NCBI GenBank assembly: GCA_000381585.1
Contig: KB906733.1
Coordinates: 759,378-823,377 of the forward strand
DNA: 64,000 nucleotides
From: Acidobacteriaceae bacterium KBS 83
GTDB lineage: Bacteria > Acidobacteriota > Terriglobia > Terriglobales > Acidobacteriaceae
Reading direction: 5' to 3'
Positions 41,893-48,998 of the stretch are shown one piece after another; position 1 is the stretch's first letter, and the number at the start of each line of letters is the position of its first letter. The notes below the pieces were generated by a model. The model saw nothing but the letters and a program-made list of their open reading frames with translations. It made no database searches and was not told the DNA's origin. Position numbers and translations under genes: made by a program.

Positions 41893-43887
41893 ATGGCACC
41901 AGCCGACGCAGTTTCGGAGCCGGAGGAGCTCACTCCGGAGCAAGCCGCGGCGGTGCGCGAACACCTGAAAGAGGTGATCGCGAGTCCGGAGTTCGCCAGC
42001 AGCAAGCGGGCCGGGGACTTCCTACGTCTGATCGTCGACCACACCCTCGCCGCCCGTCTGGATAACCTTCGCGAGCGAATGATCGGAGCGGAGATGTTCG
42101 GCCGGCCGATCGACTACGACACTGCCAACGATGCCGTGGTTCGCGTGAAGGCCAGTGAAGTCAGAAAGAAACTGACTCAGTACTATTCCGGCTTAGGACA
42201 ACCTCCAGCCGTGCGCATTGAAATTCCGGCTGGATCGTATGTGGCAAAGTTCCTCTGGGAAAAGCCAGAGGAAGCCGCTGAGGCAGAACCTGTCCTCGCG
42301 CCACCTGAAGTTAACTCTCTTGTCCCAAGCCAAGATGGCGTGCCGTCAGAGGAGCAGCCGCGTTTTCGGAGATCCTTCGCCGAGCGACGCCGCAGGATTT
42401 CGGACAGGTGGCTGGAGGTCTCTGCCGTTGTGGTCCTGCTGGCCATTGTCGTGTACTTCGGCGTCCGGGAATTCTCAAACCGCCCGCACGCGAACAGCGA
42501 AGTTCGTTCCATCGCCATCCTCCCACTTGCGAACCTCTCGGGTGATCCACAACAGGAGTATTTCGCCGATGGAATGACCGACGAGCTCATCACGGATCTT
42601 GGCCAGATCTCCGCGCTGCGTGTCATCTCCCGCACCTCGGTGATGACCTACAAGGGAACCAAAAAGAGGTTGCCCGAGATAGCTCGCGAGTTGGCAGTCG
42701 ATGCCGTGGTGGAAGGGTCCGTGTTACGGGAGGGGAATCAAGTACGGGTTACGGCGCAACTGATCGATGCACGAGCCGACCAGCATATCTGGGCACAAAG
42801 TTACGTCCGTGATCTCACGAGCGTTCTAGCACTGCAGGGCGAGGTGGCGCGAGCGATCGCCGATCAGATAAGCATCAAACTCACGCCGCAAGAGCAGGCG
42901 CGCCTCACGCGGGCGCGTCCCATGAATACCGAAGCTCAGGATCTGTATTTACGCGGTACTCATATGCTGAATACCGGTGAGCCGCGCAAGGCTGTCGAAT
43001 ATCTGCAGGAATCGGTCAATAAGGAACCCGGCTTTGCTCGTGCGCACGCCGCCCTGGCAAATGCCTATGGTGGGCTCGGCGAAGCTGGTGGGCTCCCCGA
43101 CATCGAGGCTTTTGTCCGGAAGAAGGCGGAAGCGAGAAAGGCTATTGCAATCGACGATACGCTGCCCGAGGGCGACACTGAACTGGCCAATGCAGATGCA
43201 GATATGGATCTGAACTGGGACTGGAATAGGGCCGAAGGAGAGTTAAAACGGGCGCTGGCCCAGAATCCCAACTTCGCGGCTGCCCATGAGACATATGCTT
43301 TCTTTCTCCTGCGCACCGGACGCGCAAACGAAGGGCTGGCGGAGATCAAGCGCAATCTCGAGCTGGACCCGGTATCCGCGCGCTCATTCCTGAATGCCGG
43401 TTTCGCCTACTACTTTGCGCGCCGGTATGACGAAGCGCTTGCTTACACAGAGCGCGCCTACCAGCTTGAGCCAAATTCTGCCGAGTTCTTCTTTCCCTTG
43501 GGCGCCATCTATTCAGAGAAGGGCGACTATGCGAAAGCAGTCCACAATTTTCAGCAGCTAGGCGATCAGCCGCATGCCCTCGGCCATCTGGGCAACGTTT
43601 ACGCGCGTATGGGCAAGCCTGAGGAAGCGCGCGCAATCCTGCCGAAATTAGAGGAGCGTGTTGCAAGAGACGGCCGTGGCAGATACGAAATCGCGCTGAT
43701 TTATGTAGGTCTGGGCAAGAAGCCCCAAGCTGTCGTCTGGCTCGAGAAGGCGCTGGCCGCCCACGACAAGGGCATGACAAATCTGGAAATTGACCCCTGC
43801 CTCGACCCGCTGCGCGACGAACCTCGCTTCCGGGACCTGGAACGGACGGTGGGCCTCCATGAGTCGGGAGTGCGCCTAGTTAAGTGA
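41893..43887 (+). CDS. TolB-like/TPR protein with N-terminal winged-helix-like domain, paralogue 1
   Basis: A 664-aa protein. Residues 10-120 form a conserved domain (FLRLIVDHTLAARLDNLRE, IGAEMFGRPIDYDTANDAVVRVKASEVRKKL, IPAGSYVAKF) found on many acidobacterial regulators; it is probably DNA-binding. A single membrane helix follows (VSAVVVLLAIVVYFGVREF, about 178-196), then a TolB-like beta domain (SIAILPLANLSGDPQQEYFADGMTDELITDLGQ, RVISRTSVMTYKG, VDAVVEGSVLREGNQVRVTAQLIDA) and a C-terminal array of about seven TPRs. It would be a membrane-spanning one-component regulator with an external sensor. Its promoter region is shared with the pseudogene. Confidence 0.87.
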   Translation: MAPADAVSEPEELTPEQAAAVREHLKEVIASPEFASSKRAGDFLRLIVDHTLAARLDNLRERMIGAEMFGRPIDYDTANDAVVRVKASEVRKKLTQYYSGLGQPPAVRIEIPAGSYVAKFLWEKPEEAAEAEPVLAPPEVNSLVPSQDGVPSEEQPRFRRSFAERRRRISDRWLEVSAVVVLLAIVVYFGVREFSNRPHANSEVRSIAILPLANLSGDPQQEYFADGMTDELITDLGQISALRVISRTSVMTYKGTKKRLPEIARELAVDAVVEGSVLREGNQVRVTAQLIDARADQHIWAQSYVRDLTSVLALQGEVARAIADQISIKLTPQEQARLTRARPMNTEAQDLYLRGTHMLNTGEPRKAVEYLQESVNKEPGFARAHAALANAYGGLGEAGGLPDIEAFVRKKAEARKAIAIDDTLPEGDTELANADADMDLNWDWNRAEGELKRALAQNPNFAAAHETYAFFLLRTGRANEGLAEIKRNLELDPVSARSFLNAGFAYYFARRYDEALAYTERAYQLEPNSAEFFFPLGAIYSEKGDYAKAVHNFQQLGDQPHALGHLGNVYARMGKPEEARAILPKLEERVARDGRGRYEIALIYVGLGKKPQAVVWLEKALAAHDKGMTNLEIDPCLDPLRDEPRFRDLERTVGLHESGVRLVK

Positions 43888-43891
43888 TTGG

Positions 43892-43984
43892 TCAGCGCGC
43901 AGCGAAAAGCCGAGGTAACGAAAATCCGATAAACAAGCCGATATAAAAAGTCCCAAGAATTGCACCGGCAGCGACGAAATTCAT
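43892..43984 (-). pseudogene. Truncated small membrane protein gene at the duplication junction
   Basis: A 30-codon frame whose ATG (43984) overlaps the stop of the 200-aa gene (ATGA). It starts MNFVAAGAILGTFYIGLF, matching MNLVAVCAIFTSFYVGLS of the intact copy at 41298, but ends after one helix, five bases from the end of the copy-1 TPR gene. It may still be translated as a short membrane peptide. Confidence 0.55.
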
Positions 43985-44583
43985 TGATATTGAGGATTCG
44001 TCCAGAGGGTCCACACCGCTAGCGAGCGTGCCACGCTGTCCGGGAGTACCCGGTGCTGCTCAGCAATCTTTTGGGCGGCCGCAAAGTCAATTTCAAAGGC
44101 CGGCTCTACCGCCGCTTCTACTTTCCCGCATACCAGCTTCGTTCCCCTGGTCCGAGTTCCCTCGCCAATCGTGAAAGCCCGCAGCGCTGAAGGATCGTCT
44201 TTGCGGCTCCACAAAATGACTCGCCACTCATTCTTCGGCTGCGTTTGACTTTGTTCCACTCTCATCGGTGGAGTGGATTGAAAATCTGCTGCGAAATCCT
44301 TGAGTACTTTAAAGAAATCCTCGACTCCTTCAAAGATGATCGTCCCCCCTCCAGCCGCTTGGCTCCCGCCGTGACGTGTTTGCGTCTTTGAGGCGGGGAA
44401 CCAATCGGGCAACCAGAGGGAACAGGGTTTGTCCGGTGGAGGAAAGCTTGTCGGCGCTGAACTCGCGCCGACGAACACCTTGGGGGGACGATCGACGAAT
44501 TCCTGGGTTGCGGAGGCCCCCAACTCGCTGCCCATTCCACCTGCGATGAGGAAGGGGCGATCGGTTGAGGTACCGCTTTGCAT
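43981..44583 (-). CDS. Unknown 200-aa protein of the duplicated locus
   Basis: A 200-aa protein, divergent from TolB-like/TPR paralogue 2 (244 bases between starts). It is proline- and serine-rich over residues 35-65 (SSAPTSFPPPDKPCSLWLP), has a hydrophobic/aromatic centre (IIFEGVEDFFKVLKDF) and ends AVWTLWTNPQYQ. No signal peptide, helix or catalytic motif is obvious and I do not recognise the family. Coupling to a small membrane peptide by ATGA overlap, and conservation of traces of it in copy 1, argue that it is a real gene. It could be a target or partner of the adjacent regulator. Confidence 0.65.
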   Translation of the reverse strand: MQSGTSTDRPFLIAGGMGSELGASATQEFVDRPPKVFVGASSAPTSFPPPDKPCSLWLPDWFPASKTQTRHGGSQAAGGGTIIFEGVEDFFKVLKDFAADFQSTPPMRVEQSQTQPKNEWRVILWSRKDDPSALRAFTIGEGTRTRGTKLVCGKVEAAVEPAFEIDFAAAQKIAEQHRVLPDSVARSLAVWTLWTNPQYQ

Positions 44584-44750
44584 CTTGTGCAGTCATGCCT
44601 CCGTTCGGGGATTCCGGGGGAGTAGTGTCTGCGATGGAAACACTCCTCGCGTCAGTGCGGAATGCTCAGAACTGTTTTTCCAGAGCATTTATCTGTATCG
44701 TCCTGTTTTCTCATCGATTTACGTGTGTTTCCCGGCAGACGTTTGCTCGA

Positions 44751-44771
44751 CCGTTTGTTGTGGTAGAGTCC
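44751..44771 (+). promoter_or_regulatory. Conserved 21-base block ahead of both TolB-like/TPR paralogues
   Basis: Bases 44751-44771 are identical to 41814-41834 although surrounding sequence has diverged strongly. The core is TTTGTTGTGGTAGAGTCC, 57-59 bases ahead of each start codon. TAGAGT could be a -10 element. Retention of identity suggests a promoter or binding site. Confidence 0.5.
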
Positions 44772-44827
44772 TTCACACGAAGAGGAACGAGATACAAGCG
44801 CGAGTCACGACAGAATAGAAGGCAGCC

Positions 44828-46813
44828 ATGTCACCTGCCGACGCAGGTTCGGAGCCGGACGAGCTAAATCCGGAGCAAGCTGCGGCGGTGCGCGAACACC
44901 TGAAAGAGGTGATCGAGAGTCAGGAGTTCGCCAGCAGCAAACGATCGCAGGACTTCCTCCAATTGATCGTGGAACACGCCCTGGCCGGCCGCTTCGATAA
45001 CCTCCGCGAACGCATGATCGGGGCGGAGATGTTCGGCCGACCGATCGACTACGACACTGCCAACGATGCCGTGGTCCGAGTGAAGGCCACTGAAGTTAGA
45101 AAAAGGCTGGCACAGTATTACCTCGGCCTAACAAGACCGCCACGGGTGCGCATCGAGATTCCCGCCGGAACATACGTGGCAAAGTTCCACACGGAGAAGC
45201 GGGAGGGAACCGCTGTAACAGAACTGGCCATCGCGGCGCCCGGGGCTGAGTCTCTTTCCCCAGGCGAAGACGCGCTGCCATCAGAGCAGCAGCCGCTTTT
45301 TCGAAGATTCTTCAGGGACCGACTCCGCCGGATGCCACGGAAGGGGCTGGCAGCCTCTGCTGTAGTCCTTCTGGCGATTGTTGCCTACCTCGGCTTCCGG
45401 GCATTCTCAAACCGTTCCGGCGCAACCAGCCAGGTTCATTCCATTGCCATTCTCCCTCTTGAGAACCTTTCGGGTGATCCGCAGCAGGAATACTTCGCCG
45501 ACGGGATGACGGACGAGCTGATCACGGACCTGGGTCAGGTCTCCGCACTGCGCGTCATCTCGCGCACCTCGGTGATGACCTACAAGGGAAGCAAGAAACT
45601 GCTGCCTGAGATCGCGCGCGAGCTGGGTGTAGACGCGGTGGTGGAGGGGTCCGTACTGCGCGGAGGCGATCAGGTGCGCATCACGGCGCAGCTCATCGAT
45701 GCGCGGACTGACGAGCACATCTGGTCGCAAAGCTACGTCCGCGACCTGGGCAACGTTCTGGCGCTGCAGGGCGAAGTGGCACAGGCCATTGCCGATCAGA
45801 TCAGCATCGAGGTCACACCGCGGGAGCAGGCCCGCCTGAGTCGCGAGCGCCCCGCGTACACCGAAGCGCAGGATCTGTATTGGCTTGGTGTTCATATGCT
45901 GAATACCGGTGAGCCGCGCAACGCCATGGGATATCTGCAGGAGTCGGTTGATAAGGATCCCAACTTCGCCTCCGCGCACACGGCGCTGGCCAATGCCTAT
46001 GGTTGGCTCGGCGAAGCTGGTTGGCTCCCCTACAGTGAAGCGTTCGCAAAGCAGAAGGAGGAGGCGAGCAAGGCCATCGCAATTGACGGAGCGTTGCCGG
46101 AGGCCCACACCGAGCTGGCCAACGCTGAGATGAATCTGAACTGGGACTGGAAGACGGCCGAAAGCGAATTGAAGCGGGCGATCGCTCTAAATCCGAATCT
46201 GGCAGCGGCCCATTCCGCCTATGCTTTCTATCTTCTTCGCGTTGGACGCGGGCATGAGGGACTGGCCGAAGTCAAGCGGCAGCTCGAACTCGATCCGGTT
46301 TCGGCCCGATCATTCACCGGTGCCGCTTTCGCGTATTACTTCTCCCGCCGCTATGATGAAGCGCTTGCTTACGCTCACCGCGCCGAGCGGATCCAGCCTA
46401 ATCCTGTCGACTTCCTCTTTCCCTTCGGCGCCATCTATTCAGAGAAGGGGGAATACGCGAAGGCGGTCCAGAATTTTCAGCAGTTAGGCGATCAGCCGCA
46501 TGCCCTTGGCCACCTGGGCAATGTTTATGGGCGGATGGGCAAGCCTGAGGAAGCGCGCGCGATCCTGCCGAAATTAGTAGACCGTATTGCAAAGGACGGC
46601 CTTGGCAGATACGAAATCGCGCTGATTTATGCCGGCCTGGGAGAGAAGGCCCAAGCCGTCGCCTGGCTCGAGAAGGCGTTAGCCGCGCACGACAAGGGCA
46701 TGACTTATCTCAAGATTGACCCCTGCGTCGACCCACTTCGCGACGACCCACGCTTCTGGGACCTGATGCGGACAGTGGGCCTGCCCGTATCGGGAGTGCG
46801 CTTCGCTAAGTAA
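44828..46813 (+). CDS. TolB-like/TPR protein with N-terminal winged-helix-like domain, paralogue 2
   Basis: A 661-aa paralogue of the protein at 41893. Same order of parts: N-terminal domain (DFLQLIVEHALAGRFDNLRE, IGAEMFGRPIDYDTANDAVVRVKATEVRKRL, IPAGTYVAKF), one membrane helix (ASAVVLLAIVAYLGFRAF), TolB-like domain (SIAILPLENLSGDPQQEYFADGMTDELITDLGQ) and TPRs ending HDKGMTYLKIDPCVDPLRDDPRF. Most variation is in the linker at residues 125-170 and in the first TPRs. The ATG at 44828 lacks a strong ribosome site (AGAAGGCAGCC upstream). Both paralogues keep all domains, so neither seems to be decaying. Confidence 0.87.
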   Translation: MSPADAGSEPDELNPEQAAAVREHLKEVIESQEFASSKRSQDFLQLIVEHALAGRFDNLRERMIGAEMFGRPIDYDTANDAVVRVKATEVRKRLAQYYLGLTRPPRVRIEIPAGTYVAKFHTEKREGTAVTELAIAAPGAESLSPGEDALPSEQQPLFRRFFRDRLRRMPRKGLAASAVVLLAIVAYLGFRAFSNRSGATSQVHSIAILPLENLSGDPQQEYFADGMTDELITDLGQVSALRVISRTSVMTYKGSKKLLPEIARELGVDAVVEGSVLRGGDQVRITAQLIDARTDEHIWSQSYVRDLGNVLALQGEVAQAIADQISIEVTPREQARLSRERPAYTEAQDLYWLGVHMLNTGEPRNAMGYLQESVDKDPNFASAHTALANAYGWLGEAGWLPYSEAFAKQKEEASKAIAIDGALPEAHTELANAEMNLNWDWKTAESELKRAIALNPNLAAAHSAYAFYLLRVGRGHEGLAEVKRQLELDPVSARSFTGAAFAYYFSRRYDEALAYAHRAERIQPNPVDFLFPFGAIYSEKGEYAKAVQNFQQLGDQPHALGHLGNVYGRMGKPEEARAILPKLVDRIAKDGLGRYEIALIYAGLGEKAQAVAWLEKALAAHDKGMTYLKIDPCVDPLRDDPRFWDLMRTVGLPVSGVRFAK

Positions 46814-46963
46814 CTGGCCCCCGGCGGTGAGATTGGTCCCGCGGGTTGGCGTTGGGGTGCGGAAGGCGTCTAAACAGAGGAGTTGCTTGTTCGTCCCTAT
46901 AGCACGGAACTTGTAGGGAGGCCTAAGGCGGCCCTGCGCTATCATTTTGGTTACAGGTGGTTC

Positions 46964-48166
46964 ATGTCCAAGTCTTTCCAGCGGTCGATCTTTGGTGTTT
47001 CTGTGCTTCTCCTTCTGCTCACGGTGTGGGGCAGCCTGCGCTCGAATGTGCGCGCGGACCAGAAAGACGGCGCGTACCCGGAGATGGAGGTGTACAGCGA
47101 AGTTCTGAATAAGATTCAGAACGATTACGTTGTGGACCCGAATATGAACAACGTCACAGTCGGCGCGCTGCATGGACTGCTGGAGTCGCTGGACTCGGAT
47201 TCGAGCTATCTGACGCCGGTCGAGTACAAGCTGTACAAGCAGCACCTGAGCGAGGGTACCGCGCAGGTGGGGCTCAATGTGTCGAAGCGGTATGGCTATG
47301 CGACGGTGGTCTCGGTAGTGAAGGGGAGCCCCGCTGACAAGGAAGGGATCGAGGACGGCGACCTGATCGAGGCGATTGGCAACCAGTCGACGCGCGAGTT
47401 GTCGCTGGCGATGATCCGGTTGCTGCTGGAAGGTCCCGCGGGAACGAACGTGACCATCTCGGTGGTACGGCCACGCAAGCCGGAGCCGGACAAGATCACC
47501 ATGACGCGGAGCAATGTGACGGTGCCCGCGGTGAGCGATCAGCTTTACGAGAATGCCAGCATTCTGTACCTGAAGCCGAACGCGCTCACGAAGGATCGCG
47601 TCAACGAGATCGAGAGCAAGCTGAAGGGTCTAGGCAAAGGCGAGAACAAAGAGACAAAGAAGGTGCTGCTGGACCTGCGCGATGTGGCCGTGGGCGATGA
47701 GGCTCAGGGCATCCGGCTGGCGAACTTCTTCCTGCAGAGCGGAACCATTGCGTCGTTGAGCGGACAGAAGTATCCCAGCGAGACCTTCACGGCAGAGAAG
47801 TCGAAGTTTCTTACCGCCGTTCCGCTGGTAGTGCTGGTGAATCACGGCACATCGGGTCCTGGCGAGCTGGTGGCTGCGGCGATCCTTGGCAACAAGCGCG
47901 GCGACGTCGTGGGCGACCGGACATTTGGCGAGGGCTCAGTCCAGAAGACGATGGAACTGCCGGATGGATCCGCGTTGATCCTGTCGGTGGCGAAGTATGC
48001 TGCGCCGGACGGAAAGAAGATCCAGGACGAGGCGGTGCAGCCGAACGTAGTAGTGGCGTCGAATGACGATGACCAGGATGACACCCAGCCGGCAGCGCAG
48101 AAGGCCCCGCATGCGGACGATCAACTGGACAAGGGACTCGCGGTCCTGAAGCAAAAGGCCGCTTAG
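46964..48166 (+). CDS. S41-family (CtpA-like) protein lacking catalytic Ser and Lys
   Basis: A 400-aa exported protein: signal anchor (SIFGVSVLLLLLTVWGSL), an N-terminal helical part, a PDZ domain (TVVSVVKGSPADKEGIEDGDLIEAIGN), and a peptidase S41 core. In active CtpA/Prc the nucleophile sits in SASASE and the lysine in TFGKG, 25 residues apart. Here the first is TSGPGE, with Gly298 at the serine place, and the second TFGEG, with Glu323 at the lysine place; the spacing of 25 is kept. The protein is therefore probably not a protease and may bind peptides or regulate an active homologue. ATG 46964 is preferred to 46883. A strong terminator follows. Confidence 0.85.
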   Translation: MSKSFQRSIFGVSVLLLLLTVWGSLRSNVRADQKDGAYPEMEVYSEVLNKIQNDYVVDPNMNNVTVGALHGLLESLDSDSSYLTPVEYKLYKQHLSEGTAQVGLNVSKRYGYATVVSVVKGSPADKEGIEDGDLIEAIGNQSTRELSLAMIRLLLEGPAGTNVTISVVRPRKPEPDKITMTRSNVTVPAVSDQLYENASILYLKPNALTKDRVNEIESKLKGLGKGENKETKKVLLDLRDVAVGDEAQGIRLANFFLQSGTIASLSGQKYPSETFTAEKSKFLTAVPLVVLVNHGTSGPGELVAAAILGNKRGDVVGDRTFGEGSVQKTMELPDGSALILSVAKYAAPDGKKIQDEAVQPNVVVASNDDDQDDTQPAAQKAPHADDQLDKGLAVLKQKAA

Positions 48167-48186
48167 GAATTACGGATCGGAAGTGG

Positions 48187-48212
48187 AAAGGGCTGCCAGG
48201 GCAGCCCTTTTT
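48187..48212 (+). terminator. Intrinsic terminator after the S41-like gene
   Basis: AAAGGGCTGC (48187-48196) and GCAGCCCTTT (48201-48210) form a perfect 10-bp stem around a 4-base loop and run into TTTTT. It lies 20 bases after the stop and 25 before the convergent YciF-like gene. Confidence 0.9.
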
Positions 48213-48236
48213 CACTTGGTCCATTGTTTCAGTGAG

Positions 48237-48737
48237 TCAGGCCGCTTTGGATTTAACGGCCTGGGGGTTGACCTTTTTCGCGATCCCGGTCAGCTTCTCG
48301 TCGGCGGCTTTCTCTTCCTCCAAGGTTTCTTCCAGGAGTGACGCAATCTCATTTTGACCGAGAATGCTCGCGAACTCGCGAACCGATCCGTATCCTGCCA
48401 TCTCGTAATGCTCGACTCGCTGAGCGGCCGAAATAAGTCCAGCGTCTCTGACCGGCCCTTTCTCTGATTCGCTGATCATCTCGGAGCCTTCTTCAAGGAG
48501 GCCCTGCATACCATGGCAGGTTTTGCCTCTGGGGCTCTTCCCGAGGTTTTCGAAGATCTTATCGAGACGCTCAACGTGGCCCTGCGTCTCCTCGAGGTGA
48601 CTTTCAAAAGCGCTCTTCAGATCCTGAGAGGACGCGGCTTTCGCCATCTTGGGCAGAGCTTTGGTGATCTGCTTTTCCGCGGAGTAGAGATCCTTCAACT
48701 CGTCCAATAGCAGTTCGTTTATGGTCTTCACGCTCAT
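48237..48737 (-). CDS. YciF/YciE-family ferritin-like protein (DUF892)
   Basis: A 166-aa four-helix protein. It opens INELLLDELKDLYSAEKQITKALPKM, and continues AFESHLEETQGHVERLDKIFE and RVEHYEMAGYGSVREFA, the DUF892 signature with ferritin-like E-x2-H residues that could hold a di-iron centre. The family is stress-induced in enterobacteria and implicated in oxidative or osmotic protection. The C terminus ends with a Lys/Ala-rich tail (NPQAVKSKAA) like DNA-binding stress proteins. The ATG at 48737 has AAAGGAAC upstream. Confidence 0.92.
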   Translation of the reverse strand: MSVKTINELLLDELKDLYSAEKQITKALPKMAKAASSQDLKSAFESHLEETQGHVERLDKIFENLGKSPRGKTCHGMQGLLEEGSEMISESEKGPVRDAGLISAAQRVEHYEMAGYGSVREFASILGQNEIASLLEETLEEEKAADEKLTGIAKKVNPQAVKSKAA

Positions 48738-48998
48738 GTGTGTTCCTTTCGATATCTAACTCTGATAATTCAGATGCCAAAGACCGTTGCGTAACAGTGT
48801 CTGATCCTTTCAGCGCGGGAAGTTGCTTTCGATACGGTAGAGATCGCGTGTAGTGCGGTGCACGGGCCGCGTCTTTGAACGGAGCGAATCGGCGTAGGAG
48901 AGGTACGGGTTGCCTCGGGGCTTTTGTCAGAGGCGGGGGAAGACCTTCGCCTGCACCTTGTCAGGTGCTATGCTCGGCCACGAGCGTCGCTCTGATTC
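48738..48998. other. Divergent intergenic region between the YciF-like and PBP1A genes
   Basis: About 260 bases. It holds the inverted repeat GCACCT (48953-48958) with AGGTGC (48963-48968), directly followed by TATGCT (48969-48974), which could be a -10 box overlapped by an operator ahead of the PBP gene. No -35 is convincing. No gene seen. Confidence 0.35.

Larger units (their letters stand above)
41119..43887. repeat. Tandem duplicated locus, copy 1
   Basis: This segment and 43888-46813 share the same layout: small membrane protein and 200-aa gene on the minus strand, a divergent promoter region, and a TolB-like/TPR gene on the plus strand. DNA similarity is visible in all parts, including an identical 21-base block ahead of both TPR genes (41814-41834 and 44751-44771). 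In this copy the 200-aa gene is broken but the small membrane gene is complete. Confidence 0.8.
43888..46813. repeat. Tandem duplicated locus, copy 2
   Basis: Second copy of the 41119-43887 locus. The small membrane gene at its left edge is cut short where it meets the end of the copy-1 TPR gene, which marks the duplication junction. The 200-aa gene and the TPR gene are intact. Protein identity between the two TPR proteins is high (roughly three quarters by eye), so the duplication is not very recent. Confidence 0.8.

Noticed and set aside
44429-44818. 129-codon plus-strand frame ahead of TolB-like/TPR paralogue 2
   Set aside because: Antisense to the N-terminal half of the 200-aa gene and then crosses the promoter region; the homologous region of copy 1 has no matching frame.
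39951-46963. A genomic island integrated at the tRNA-Met
   Set aside because: No integrase, no direct repeat of the tRNA 3' end and no transposase are visible; the AT-rich stretch and duplication are suggestive but not sufficient.
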